A stretch of 64,000 nucleotides of DNA from Ruminococcaceae bacterium D5 (GCA_900113995.1 FORK01000013.1:1-64000); one strand, 5' to 3'; numbered from the stretch's first letter, positions 16,172 to 24,697 are shown. Notes: generated from the sequence alone by a model not told the origin. Made by a program: numbers and translations.

Positions 16172-17227
16172 ATGAGAAGCTATCCCCGAAAAGGGATTTT
16201 GTTAGAGCAGAATAAAGAGCCGGGGCTTTCGAAGGAGATCCGTATTCTCCCCGCCCTGCCGGTGGAGCGCAGTGAGCTGCCCGGACCGGTTTCCTCAACC
16301 CCGGATCTGCTGGCGCCGTATGAGATCGTCAGCATTGCCAAAGAGGCCAATATCGTCGATGAGATCGACGGACGGCGCCTCTGGAAGAAGCTTGCGCAGG
16401 CTGCGCGGGAGAGCGTCTCGGGAATCGTGGTCGATGCGCTCGACGATGAACCCTATATCTCGAGCCAGCTCGCCCCCACACTTCAATTCCCCGAGCAGCT
16501 GCATCAGGGACTCCGCCTTGCGCTGAGAGCCATCGGCGCGTCAAAATCTTCCATTGAAATTTACCGCAACCTGTTTGATCTGGATACCCGCATCCCATCC
16601 TCTATCATGGGGGTCAAGGTTGACCGGATCAGCGGCTCTTATCCGGCTGAGAGCTACGCCCGGCGGCGGATGCAGCGCAATAGCACGCTGGTGGTCGGCG
16701 CCTGTGCGCTGCTTTTTCTGCAGCGGGCGGTTTACGAGGGGCTCCGGCAGACCTCCGCCTTTGTCACAGTGACAGGGGACTGTGTCGCCAATCCCGGAAA
16801 CTATGAGGTGCCGCTCGGCGTTTCGGCCGGTGCGCTGCTCGAGGCGGTCGGCCTGATCACCAACCCGAAACGGGTTGTGGCGGGAGGCTCGATGACCGGT
16901 TTCTCCCTTACCGATCCTTCCACCGTTTATCTCTCTCAGACGACGCGCGGCCTGCTCGCCTTTGCGGAAGAATTTCAGGATATGGGCTATGCCTGCCTTG
17001 GCTGCGGACGCTGCACCGAGGCTTGCCCGCAGGGGCTTTCCCCCTACTTCATCTACAAGGTGATGCAGAGCCATCGCAAGCACCATATTGAGCTGGCCGA
17101 CGCCGACCTCTGCATCGGCTGCGGTTCCTGCAGCTATGTCTGCCCCGCGAAGCTCGATCTCGCACAGGTGATGGCGCAGGCCGCCGCTTACACCCATCGC
17201 CGGCAGACGTCAGGAGGCCAACCATGA
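16172..17227 (+). CDS. RnfC-like iron-sulfur protein lacking the NADH/flavin loop
   Basis: A 351-residue protein, about 90 residues shorter than a compact RnfC. It keeps an SLBB-like segment (VTVTGDCVANPGNYEVPLG) and two [4Fe-4S] motifs, CLGCGRCTEACP (about 275-286) and CIGCGSCSYVCP (about 314-325). It lacks the N-terminal GGIHPP domain. Where RnfC has GLGGAGFPT and AECEPYI, it reads DEIDGRRLW and LDDEPYI; the later YPxGG(E/A)KQL block is also gone. NADH and FMN binding is therefore unlikely. AAGGAGG precedes ATG 16172. It overlaps the rnfD-like start (ATGA), so they are translationally coupled. Confidence 0.85.
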   Translation: MRSYPRKGILLEQNKEPGLSKEIRILPALPVERSELPGPVSSTPDLLAPYEIVSIAKEANIVDEIDGRRLWKKLAQAARESVSGIVVDALDDEPYISSQLAPTLQFPEQLHQGLRLALRAIGASKSSIEIYRNLFDLDTRIPSSIMGVKVDRISGSYPAESYARRRMQRNSTLVVGACALLFLQRAVYEGLRQTSAFVTVTGDCVANPGNYEVPLGVSAGALLEAVGLITNPKRVVAGGSMTGFSLTDPSTVYLSQTTRGLLAFAEEFQDMGYACLGCGRCTEACPQGLSPYFIYKVMQSHRKHHIELADADLCIGCGSCSYVCPAKLDLAQVMAQAAAYTHRRQTSGGQP

Positions 17228-18255
17228 AGCTGCGGACACAAAATCCCCCCCATATCCGCTCCCGCGAGAGCAACCTGACCATGATGACCGATATCGTCAT
17301 CGCCACCCTGCCGCTCTATGCGATGGCGGTTTATTATTACGGAACCCGGGCACTGCTGCTCGGTGGATTCGGCGTGATTGTCAGCAGTCTGGCGGACGGC
17401 GCCTGTCAGCTTCTCGCGGGCAAGATTCCCAACATCCGCGATCTTTCCGGAGCGGTCACCGGCCTGTTGATTCCTCTGCTGCTGCCCGCCTCGGCCGGTT
17501 ATTCGATGATCCTTTTGGCGGCGCTCTTCGGGATTGCGGTCGCCAAGCAGCCGTTCGGAGGAATGGGACAGAATATCTTTAATCCCGCCGCCGCCGGAAC
17601 CGCCTTTGCAATGATCTGCTGGCCAAAATCCGCTTTTGCTTATCCGATCCCGTTTGAGCGGCTTCCCGCCATGGTGGACGACACGGTGCGTCTGGTCAGT
17701 TCACCGGCATACAGCCTTTCGCTGGGAGGAACCCCCAACATTGATCTGCTGGACATGCTGCTTGGAAATGTCCCCGGTCCGATGGGCGGCACTAACATCT
17801 TAGTTTTGCTGACCTGTCTGATATTCCTGATCGTTCGAAAAACTGTCGGCCTTGCGATGCCGGCCGCTTTTCTGGGCGGAGCGTCGCTGATGGCGCTGCT
17901 GACGCCGCGTGTCGATGCTCCTGCGCTGACTGCGGTCGCCTATGAGCTGATGAGCGGGCTTCTGGTGATCGGAGCCGTTTTTCTGATCAACGATCCGGTC
18001 ACCTCCCCCAAGAGAACGCTGCCGAAGATCTTTTACGGGTTTGGAACCGGCGCGCTGAGTGTGGCATTCCGCCATATCGGCAGGTATGAGGAGTCGTTCC
18101 TGTTCGCCCTGCTCGTCATGAACGCCACCGTATGGATCATCGATGTGTGGGGGGAGCATCTCGCCCATGCCATGAGGAGGAAAAACCGTGAATTTAAGAC
18201 TAATCCGCCGGTATCGGAACCGGCTGAGCAGGACGTCGGGGCTGCTCAAAAATAA
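17224..18255 (+). CDS. RnfD/NqrB-like integral membrane protein
   Basis: A 343-residue membrane protein with about nine helices. Family blocks are clear: IPNIRDLSGAVTGLLIPLLL, AKQPFGGMGQNIFNPAAAG and NDPVTSPKRTLPKIFYGFG. In RnfD a threonine in a D-x-x-(S/T)-x-A-T motif carries covalent FMN. Here the matching stretch is YSLSLGGTP: Thr170 remains but the Asp and Ser of the ApbE recognition motif do not, so flavinylation is doubtful. Its last 68 bases overlap the rnfE-like gene in another frame. It should form the central membrane channel of the complex. Confidence 0.88.
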   Translation: MKLRTQNPPHIRSRESNLTMMTDIVIATLPLYAMAVYYYGTRALLLGGFGVIVSSLADGACQLLAGKIPNIRDLSGAVTGLLIPLLLPASAGYSMILLAALFGIAVAKQPFGGMGQNIFNPAAAGTAFAMICWPKSAFAYPIPFERLPAMVDDTVRLVSSPAYSLSLGGTPNIDLLDMLLGNVPGPMGGTNILVLLTCLIFLIVRKTVGLAMPAAFLGGASLMALLTPRVDAPALTAVAYELMSGLLVIGAVFLINDPVTSPKRTLPKIFYGFGTGALSVAFRHIGRYEESFLFALLVMNATVWIIDVWGEHLAHAMRRKNREFKTNPPVSEPAEQDVGAAQK

Positions 18256-18847
18256 TCCTGTCGTGGCGCTCGGGATGACGATGCCCTTTGTCATCGTACC
18301 GACGCTGAGCCTCAGGGCGGGACTGCTGATGAGCGCCTTTCTGGCAGCCGCCACCATTCCTTCGGCGGTGCTTGCCTCGCTGGTTGGGCGAAAGATTCCC
18401 CCGCTTTTTTCGCTGCCCTTCTACGGCGCCGTCTCGACTGGCTGCGTACTGCTGCTGCGGTTCTGCGTTTCCGGACAGGCGCTGCTGCTCGAGGATCTGG
18501 GCGTCTATGTCCCGCTTGCAGCCTTTAACGGCATGATGCTGGAGCTTGCGCTGGTTCATCCCCGCCGCAGGGCCTCGGATGCGCTGCACGACGCGGTGAT
18601 GATGTGCTTCGGTTTTCTGCTGGTGGCGGCCTTCCTTTCGGCGCTGCGGGAATTTTTGGGGAGCGGCTCTCTCTGGGGCGTCCCGCTCACTGCGCCGATC
18701 CGAATCCGCGGACTCGTGCTGCCCTTCTCGGGCTTCATCCTGATCGGCTTTTTGAGCGCGCTTTTCCGCCGGGTTGACAGCATCATCATCGGCAGGATGC
18801 TCCGTGCTTCGCGGCGGACGGCGAAACAGGGAGGAGACGCGGTATGA
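18188..18847 (+). CDS. RnfE-like membrane protein without its iron-sulfur cysteines
   Basis: A 219-residue, six-helix membrane protein of the RnfE/NqrD family. The GTG start at 18188 is chosen because GAGGAGG lies seven bases before it; this puts the start inside the rnfD-like gene. The family's KNNPVL...GLCPLL reads KNNPVVALGMTMP here, with Met32 at the cysteine position. The second site, usually VTNCI, reads AFNGM, with Gly115 instead of Cys. Elsewhere the match is good (LGVYVPL, FLSALREFLGSGSLWG). The shared [2Fe-2S] cluster with RnfA therefore cannot form in the usual way. Confidence 0.85.
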   Translation: MNLRLIRRYRNRLSRTSGLLKNNPVVALGMTMPFVIVPTLSLRAGLLMSAFLAAATIPSAVLASLVGRKIPPLFSLPFYGAVSTGCVLLLRFCVSGQALLLEDLGVYVPLAAFNGMMLELALVHPRRRASDALHDAVMMCFGFLLVAAFLSALREFLGSGSLWGVPLTAPIRIRGLVLPFSGFILIGFLSALFRRVDSIIIGRMLRASRRTAKQGGDAV

Positions 18848-19431
18848 ACCTGATCGTATCGATGCTGGCGGTACTCGTTTCGAGCGCCGTCATTGAAAAC
18901 CTGCTCTTTGCCCGCGCAATCGGCGCGGACCATATCCTGCGGCAGACCCGCAGCTACCGGTTCATCATCGAGTTCGGGCTTGGAGCAGCGGTGATTTCCG
19001 GTGTTACGGTGATGCCTCTCTGGTGGCTGAGCCAGACCTTCGGCCGCGAAAGCTGGTGGAACTACGCCCGCAGCATGGCGGCGGTGCTGCTGATCGCTGT
19101 GGTCAGCCTCCTGCTCACCATCGCAATGGCGGCGGCTGGGCGGATTCAGAGACCGATGCGCCTTGTCGATCAGGGGGCGGTTTACAGCGCATCGCTGGCG
19201 ATCGTGCTTCTGTCGCTGACCGCGAAGATGGCGTTTTTGCCGAGCGTTCTTTACTGCTTTGGCGCTTCGGCCGGTCTCGCAGCGGCAATGATTCTGGTTC
19301 ACGCGGGACGGGAGCGGCTTGAGCTTTGCGTGCTGCCCCGTTCTTTTGAAGGACTGCCCATCACGATGATCTACATTGGAATTCTCAGTCTTGCGATTTA
19401 CGGCCTGATCGGTCACCAGCTACCCACCTGA
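18844..19431 (+). CDS. RnfA-like membrane protein without its iron-sulfur cysteines
   Basis: A 195-residue, six-helix protein of the RnfA/NqrE family, the inverted-topology partner of RnfE. The C-terminal half matches well: FLPSVLYCFGASAGLAAAMI and RERLELCVLPRSFEGLPI. The two cluster cysteines are replaced: the NNFVLxxFLGxCPF block reads ENLLFARAIGADHI (Asp29), and the TNCAVLG block reads AVYSASLA (Ser115). ATG overlaps the previous stop codon (ATGA). No rnfB or rnfG follows. Confidence 0.85.
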   Translation: MNLIVSMLAVLVSSAVIENLLFARAIGADHILRQTRSYRFIIEFGLGAAVISGVTVMPLWWLSQTFGRESWWNYARSMAAVLLIAVVSLLLTIAMAAAGRIQRPMRLVDQGAVYSASLAIVLLSLTAKMAFLPSVLYCFGASAGLAAAMILVHAGRERLELCVLPRSFEGLPITMIYIGILSLAIYGLIGHQLPT

Positions 19432-19456
19432 AAACGGCCTGACAGGAGGTCCCGGT

Positions 19457-20677
19457 ATGAAAAAAAAAGGTACCAAGATCAGACGCTACGGGAACATCTA
19501 CGGGCGCGGGATGGGCTCAGGTTCGTGGCAGATTGTCGTTGCCATGATTGCGGGCGTCCTTTTGTTCGGGGTGATCGGCTGGAGCCTTTATACCCCCATT
19601 CACAGCTGGATCGCGGGTCTCGGCGAGGAACGTCCCGCCGCGTCCAGCATGGCGCCGGTGCTTTCCTCACAGCCGCAGCAGGAGCCGGATGACTCTTCCT
19701 CCTCTGCACAGGGAGGAGCGGCGGCGCTTCCCGTTCTGCCGCGGCCTGAACCGCAGACGGAAGGGACGGTAAACGGAATCTATCTCCCGGTGAGCGCCCT
19801 TTCCGATCCCTCTGTCGTTTCAGGCTTTCTTGAAAGGGCTTCGTCGGCCGGCCTCAATACTGTGGTGGTCGAGGCGAAGGATGCGACGGGAACGGTGCTC
19901 TATGCTTCAAAAAATGAAATTGCCCGCCAGCTCGGAGCGGAAGATCTCGCCGCTTACGATGCGGCGGCGGTGGCAAAGACGATCCGTGACGCGGGCTTTG
20001 TCCCTGCCGCACGACTGCACGCCTTCCGCGACAATCTTGCCCCGGTCTACGAGCGGGGAATGGGGGTCCGCTATTACGATACCGAGTCGCTCTGGTATGA
20101 CAACGACCCCGCGCAGGGAGGAAAACCCTGGCTGAATCCCTGCTCCGCGCAGGTGCGTGAATATCTTGTTTCACTCGCGTCCGAGCTGGTGTCGAGCGGA
20201 TTTGACATCATCCTGCTGGATTCGGTACAGTTTCCCTCGGGGCTTGGTCTGGAAAAAGCGGGATATGGCATTGCAAACCCCGACCGCGCGCAGGTGCTGG
20301 ATGGATTCATCACACAGGTCAGAAAGACGGTCGAGGATGCGGGCGGAAGGCTGATCGTCTGCCTGCCCTCCGACGCGCTGCTGCCCGGCGACGAGGCGGG
20401 CGACGCGCTGATCACCCTGAATAATCAGATGATCTACGGCGGAAATCCCGCGCCGCGCATGACCGGACAGGTGATGGTGACCCTCTCAAACGATCCTGCC
20501 GTTTCCAAAGGAATCCTCAGCCGTGCGCGGACGGAAAACACGCAGGCCAAATGGCTTGGGCTGATTCCCGCCTATCGCAACGACGGCTCGCTTCTCGGGA
20601 GCACCTCGCTGCTCTCGGGGATTGATCCTGCGGGCTATCTGCTCTACAACCCCTCAGGAAACTACCAGTTGCAATAA
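19457..20677 (+). CDS. Membrane-anchored DUF4015 putative glycoside hydrolase
   Basis: A 406-residue protein: a basic N-terminus, one membrane helix (about residues 26-48), a Ser/Pro/Gln-rich linker (about 60-100) and an extracytoplasmic TIM-barrel-like domain. The segments GLNTVVVEAKDATG, DAGFVPAARLHAFRDN, KPWLNPCSAQVREY and GFDIILLDSVQFP match the DUF4015 family, considered glycosidase-like; activity is unproven. GGAGG precedes ATG 19457, which is 25 bases after the rnfA-like stop, so it is probably in the same operon. This ties the Rnf-like complex to an envelope function, at least by expression. Confidence 0.82.
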   Translation: MKKKGTKIRRYGNIYGRGMGSGSWQIVVAMIAGVLLFGVIGWSLYTPIHSWIAGLGEERPAASSMAPVLSSQPQQEPDDSSSSAQGGAAALPVLPRPEPQTEGTVNGIYLPVSALSDPSVVSGFLERASSAGLNTVVVEAKDATGTVLYASKNEIARQLGAEDLAAYDAAAVAKTIRDAGFVPAARLHAFRDNLAPVYERGMGVRYYDTESLWYDNDPAQGGKPWLNPCSAQVREYLVSLASELVSSGFDIILLDSVQFPSGLGLEKAGYGIANPDRAQVLDGFITQVRKTVEDAGGRLIVCLPSDALLPGDEAGDALITLNNQMIYGGNPAPRMTGQVMVTLSNDPAVSKGILSRARTENTQAKWLGLIPAYRNDGSLLGSTSLLSGIDPAGYLLYNPSGNYQLQ

Positions 20678-20716
20678 GCTCCGTCAAAGGACGGATCAAA
20701 ACGAGGAGGAATGATC

Positions 20717-21418
20717 ATGGCTACACCGCACAACGCCGCAAAGAAAGGCGAGATCGCTCAAACCGTCCTGATGCCGGGCGACCCTCTGCGCGCCAGGTTT
20801 ATCGCGGAAACCTATCTCACCGATGTCACCTGTTACAATACCGTGCGCAACATGCTTGGCTTTACCGGGCTTTACCGGGGCAAGCGGGTGTCGGTGCAGG
20901 GGAGCGGCATGGGAATCCCTTCGATCGGAATCTATTCCTATGAGCTGTTTGAGTTTTATGATGTGCAGAGCATCATCCGTATCGGCACAGCGGGCGGCCT
21001 GGGGAAGAACGTTGGGCTGCGCGATCTTGTCGCCGGAATGGGCGCCTGCACCAACTCTAATTTTGCGGCGCAGTACCGGCTGCCCGGCACGTTCGCTCCG
21101 ATTGCGAGCTGGCGGCTGCTGAAAAAGGCCGACGAAGCCGCAAAGGTGCTCGGCGTACCGCTCAAGGTAGGAAATCTTCTGAGTTCGGATACCTTTTACA
21201 GCGACGACCCGGAACATGAAAAGTGGATTCAAATGGGAGTCCTTGCCGTCGAGATGGAGGCGGCGGGCCTCTACTGCAACGCCGCGCACGCCGGACGGGA
21301 GGCGCTCTGCCTTTGCAGTATTTCGGATGTTCCTGCCACCGGCGAGAGCCTTTCGGCTCAGGAGCGGCAGGAATCGTTCCACGATATGATGAAGGTCGCG
21401 CTTGAACTGGCCGATTAA
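20717..21418 (+). CDS. deoD: Purine-nucleoside phosphorylase, DeoD type
   Basis: A 233-residue cytosolic enzyme that phosphorolyses purine (deoxy)ribonucleosides to base plus (deoxy)ribose-1-phosphate. Landmarks: VLMPGDPLRA, VQGSGMGIPSIGIYSYELF, RIGTAGG, and AVEMEAAGLY with the ribose-binding Met and Glu; SISD holds the catalytic Asp. ATG 20717 is eight bases after GAGGAGG; an ATG six bases earlier would be too close. First gene of a nucleoside salvage operon with deoB, cdd and pdp. Confidence 0.96.
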   Translation: MATPHNAAKKGEIAQTVLMPGDPLRARFIAETYLTDVTCYNTVRNMLGFTGLYRGKRVSVQGSGMGIPSIGIYSYELFEFYDVQSIIRIGTAGGLGKNVGLRDLVAGMGACTNSNFAAQYRLPGTFAPIASWRLLKKADEAAKVLGVPLKVGNLLSSDTFYSDDPEHEKWIQMGVLAVEMEAAGLYCNAAHAGREALCLCSISDVPATGESLSAQERQESFHDMMKVALELAD

Positions 21419-21496
21419 CAGAGAAAACCGCTCCGGAACGCCGGGAAATCCTCGCCGTGGGGCGGTTTTGCACTTTTACAAGAAGGGGAACGGAAG

Positions 21497-22678
21497 ATGA
21501 CAAAACAGAGAATTTTTTTGATTGTTCTTGACAGCTTCGGCATTGGGGGCGCGGCGGATGCCGCCGATTACGGAGATGCAGGTTCCAATACTCTCTCCGC
21601 CTGCGTGCGCGCGGGGGCACAGCTGCCGAATCTGGAGCGCCTCGGCTTGGGAAATATCGACGGGGTGGACTGTCTGCCGAAGCCGGAGAAGGTCATCGGG
21701 GCCTATGCCCGGCTGCGGGAAGCGTCAAAGGGCAAGGATACCACCATCGGCCACTGGGAGATCGCGGGGCATATTTCGCCGCGTCCGCTGCCGACTTATC
21801 CGAACGGCTTTCCGCAGGGGCTGCTGGATGCGCTTTCCCGGGAGATCGGACGGGGCGTCCTCTGCAACAAGCCCTATTCCGGGACCGATGTGATTCGCGA
21901 TTACGGCGCTGAGCACCTGCGCACCGGCTCGGTCATCGTCTATACCTCGGCGGACAGCGTCCTTCAGATCGCCGCGCATGAACAAATTGTGCCGCTCGAA
22001 GAACTTTATTCGATCTGCCGCACCGCCCGCAGGCTTCTGACCGGAGAGCATGCGGTGGGACGGGTGATCGCCCGCCCGTTTGCCGGCGATCCGGAACATG
22101 GGTTTACCCGCACCGCCAACCGCCACGACTTTTCGCTCGAGCCCCCCGCAGGCACCCTGCTGGACCGGGTTAAGGCGGCGGGGATGGAGGTCATTGCAGT
22201 GGGCAAGATCACCGACATCTTTGCCGGGCGCGGCGTGACCGAGACGATTCTGACCCATGGGAATACCGAGGGACTCGAAAAAACCAGTGGATTGTTGGGA
22301 CGGCCGTTTCATGGCCTCTGCTTTGTGAATCTTGTCGATTTCGATATGCTCTATGGCCATCGCAATGATCCGAAGGGCTACGCCGCCGCCCTTGAGCAGG
22401 TTGACGGATGGCTTCCCGGCGCGCTTGCGCAGCTTGGGCCGGACGACCTGCTCCTGATTACCGCCGACCATGGCTGTGATCCCTCAACTCCAAGCACCGA
22501 CCACTCCCGCGAGAACGTTCCTCTGCTCGCCTATGGTGCGGGAATCGCCCCACGCAATCTGGGTGCGCGGGATACCTTTGCGGACATTGCTGCGACGGTG
22601 CTGGAAGCGCTGGGAATTGAGGGAGAAAGCGACGGCAGGAGCTTTTGGAACATGATGACAAGGGAGGACGCACGATGA
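21497..22678 (+). CDS. deoB: Phosphopentomutase
   Basis: A 393-residue enzyme of the alkaline-phosphatase superfamily that converts (deoxy)ribose-1-phosphate to the 5-phosphate. It has VLDSFGIGGAADA with the metal Asp, DTTIGHWEIAGH including the phosphorylated Thr, and ITADHGCDPSTPSTDHSREN with the metal-binding Asp-His pairs. It links phosphorylase products to the pentose phosphate pathway (rpe is nearby). AGAAGGGGAA precedes ATG 21497. The stop codon overlaps the cdd start. Confidence 0.97.
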   Translation: MTKQRIFLIVLDSFGIGGAADAADYGDAGSNTLSACVRAGAQLPNLERLGLGNIDGVDCLPKPEKVIGAYARLREASKGKDTTIGHWEIAGHISPRPLPTYPNGFPQGLLDALSREIGRGVLCNKPYSGTDVIRDYGAEHLRTGSVIVYTSADSVLQIAAHEQIVPLEELYSICRTARRLLTGEHAVGRVIARPFAGDPEHGFTRTANRHDFSLEPPAGTLLDRVKAAGMEVIAVGKITDIFAGRGVTETILTHGNTEGLEKTSGLLGRPFHGLCFVNLVDFDMLYGHRNDPKGYAAALEQVDGWLPGALAQLGPDDLLLITADHGCDPSTPSTDHSRENVPLLAYGAGIAPRNLGARDTFADIAATVLEALGIEGESDGRSFWNMMTREDAR

Positions 22679-23109
22679 AGATCGATAACCGCGCTTTGAT
22701 CGACCATGCCATCGCGGCACGGCAGGCCGCGTATGCTCCTTACTCCCGCTATGCGGTGGGGGCGGCGGTCCTGACGGCGGGCGGCCGGACCTTTACCGGC
22801 TGCAATGTTGAAAACGCCTCCTATCCGGCGGGCATCTGTGCCGAACGCACCGCTATCTTTAAGGCGGTCAGCGAGGGTGAGCGCAGAATCGTCGCTCTTG
22901 CACTCGCGGCTGCCCCTCAGGAGGAGCAGCCGCCGTTCAGCGGCTATCCTGCCCCCTGCGGCATCTGCCTGCAGGTGCTCTCGGAATTTGCCGCCCCGGA
23001 GCTGCGGGTGTTGCTCGCCAAAAGCCGGGAGGATTACCAGCTCTGCACAATGCGCGACCTGTTTCCCAAGCGGTTTACCGCAGCCGGCTTGAAGGAAGGA
23101 ATCCGCTGA
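22675..23109 (+). CDS. cdd: Cytidine deaminase
   Basis: A 144-residue zinc enzyme that deaminates cytidine and deoxycytidine to uridine and deoxyuridine. It has AYAPYSRYAVGAAV, NVENASYPAGICAERTAI (zinc Cys and catalytic Glu in CAER) and PCGICLQVL (two zinc Cys). Length is a little over the usual 130. ATG 22675 overlaps the deoB stop (ATGA) with GGGAGG upstream. Its last codons fall in the first unit of a tandem repeat. Confidence 0.96.
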   Translation: MKIDNRALIDHAIAARQAAYAPYSRYAVGAAVLTAGGRTFTGCNVENASYPAGICAERTAIFKAVSEGERRIVALALAAAPQEEQPPFSGYPAPCGICLQVLSEFAAPELRVLLAKSREDYQLCTMRDLFPKRFTAAGLKEGIR

Positions 23110-23333
23110 AACAAGAGGCTCCTGCAGGGACAAGCGGGGAGAAATCCCCTGCGGATGCCTGATACCACGAAGAAGAAAATTGCCGGGCAAAAGACTCTTG
23201 AAGGGATGAGTAGGAAAAGCGCTATGCAGATGGCTGCTGCCATACAGGCAGGAAACCCGCTGAAACAAAAGGCTCTTGTAGGAGCGATTGGGGGAAAACG
23301 CCATGCGGATGGTTGATATCATACATAACAAGC
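23103..23333 (+). repeat. Three degenerate ~77-bp tandem repeats across the cdd/pdp junction
   Basis: Unit 1 starts at CCGCTGAAACAA (23103), unit 2 near 23180 and unit 3 at 23257. Each contains an AARAGRCTCYTG block (about 23112, 23189, 23266) and a block resembling the start of pdp (23149, 23224, 23303). Unit 1 includes the cdd stop codon and unit 3 the pdp ribosome binding site and first codons. The ATG of unit 2 (23224) opens a 30-codon frame that ends at 23316, 11 bases inside pdp. Confidence 0.7.
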
Positions 23334-24631
23334 GGATCGGCGGGGAGCTGACCCGCGAAGAGCTGGAATTTTTCGTACAGGGTGTCACCGGGGGGAGCAT
23401 TCCCGACTATCAGGTGAGTGCCCTGCTGATGGCGATCTGTTTCCGGTCGATGACCGCGCGGGAAATCGCGGACCTGACCGACCTGATGGCCCATTCGGGG
23501 GAGATGGTGGATCTTTCCCCGATCGACGGTTTCAAGGTGGATAAGCATTCCACCGGCGGGGTGGGCGATAAAACCACCCTGGTCGTCGCACCGGTCGCCG
23601 CCGCCTGCGGGGTGCGGGTGGCAAAGATGTCGGGGCGGGGGCTGGGACATACCGGTGGGACGATCGACAAGCTCGAAGCGATTCCCGGATTCCGGACGGC
23701 GCTGTCCCCGGAGGAATTTTTCGAAGCGGTTCGCCGGGCAGGGCTGGCAGTTGTGGGGCAGAGCGGAAATCTTGCTCCGGCCGATAAGAAGCTTTATGCC
23801 CTGCGTGATGTGACCGATACGGTTGAGAGCATTCCGCTGATTGCCTCATCGATCATGAGCAAAAAACTTGCTTCGGGCGCCGACGGCATCGTGCTCGATG
23901 TCAAGACCGGCAGCGGAGCGCTGATGAAAACGCTGGAGGATTCGATTGCCCTCGCAAAAACGATGGTGGAGATCGGGGAGCACAACGGGCGGCGCACCGT
24001 CGCGCTGATTACCGATATGGACCGCCCGCTGGGCACAGCAATCGGCAATGCCGTCGAGGTGGCCGAGGCGGCGGATACTCTGCGGGGTCATGGCCCCGGG
24101 GACCTCACTGCTGTCTCGATTGAGCTGGCAGCTAATATGGTGTTTCTGGCGGGAAAGAGAAGCCTCGCGGAATGCCGGGAGCAGGTATATGAAGCGATTG
24201 CTTCGGGCGCGGCTTTCGGCTGCCTCAAACGGATGGTGGAGGCGCAGGGCGGCGACAGCCGGGTGCTCGACGATTCCGAACGGTTTCCGCAGGCGCGGGA
24301 GCGGTGCGATCTGACGGCCGACCGCAGCGGCTTCCTCCTTTCGACCGATACCGAAGCGGTCGGCGCCGCGTCGATGATGCTCGGTGCGGGACGCGAGACG
24401 AAGGACAGCGTCATCGATCCGGCGGCGGGTATCCTGATCCGTAAAAAGGCCGGGGACCGGGTGGAAAGGGGCGAGCCTCTTGCTACTCTGCTGACCGACC
24501 GCCCCGAAACGCTCGACGAGGCGCAGCGGCATCTTCGGGCGGCCATCCGAATCGGGCAGGAGCCACCAAAGAAGGTTCCGCTGGTCTATGCACGGATTTC
24601 CAAAGACGGAATTGAGCGATACGACGGCTGA
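23303..24631 (+). CDS. pdp: Pyrimidine-nucleoside phosphorylase
   Basis: A 442-residue enzyme that phosphorolyses uridine, deoxyuridine and thymidine. It has the thymidine phosphorylase signature as SGRGLGHTGGTIDKLEAIPG, DKHSTGGVGDKTTL binding phosphate, and the SIMSKKLASGADGIVLDVK block. It uses the uridine and deoxyuridine released by cdd. ATG 23303 follows GGGGGAAAACGCC; a TTG five codons earlier is in frame but less likely. Its start lies in the third unit of the tandem repeat. A strong terminator follows. Confidence 0.95.
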   Translation: MRMVDIIHNKRIGGELTREELEFFVQGVTGGSIPDYQVSALLMAICFRSMTAREIADLTDLMAHSGEMVDLSPIDGFKVDKHSTGGVGDKTTLVVAPVAAACGVRVAKMSGRGLGHTGGTIDKLEAIPGFRTALSPEEFFEAVRRAGLAVVGQSGNLAPADKKLYALRDVTDTVESIPLIASSIMSKKLASGADGIVLDVKTGSGALMKTLEDSIALAKTMVEIGEHNGRRTVALITDMDRPLGTAIGNAVEVAEAADTLRGHGPGDLTAVSIELAANMVFLAGKRSLAECREQVYEAIASGAAFGCLKRMVEAQGGDSRVLDDSERFPQARERCDLTADRSGFLLSTDTEAVGAASMMLGAGRETKDSVIDPAAGILIRKKAGDRVERGEPLATLLTDRPETLDEAQRHLRAAIRIGQEPPKKVPLVYARISKDGIERYDG

Positions 24632-24645
24632 GAGAAACGGCCCTG

Positions 24646-24697
24646 CCGCCGGACGTCTGTTTTCAGAAGCGGACGTCCGGCGGTTTATATATTTTTG
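24646..24697 (+). terminator. Terminator of the nucleoside salvage operon
   Basis: A perfect 12-bp GC-rich stem (24646-24657 with 24672-24683), then a T-rich tract ending in TTTTT. Confidence 0.85.

Noticed and set aside
16172-19431. A standard energy-conserving Rnf complex
   Set aside because: rnfB and rnfG are absent and the NADH loop and [2Fe-2S] cysteines are replaced.
23110-23302. CRISPR-like array at the triplicated repeats
   Set aside because: Only three degenerate units with no separate spacers and no cas genes; it is a tandem duplication.
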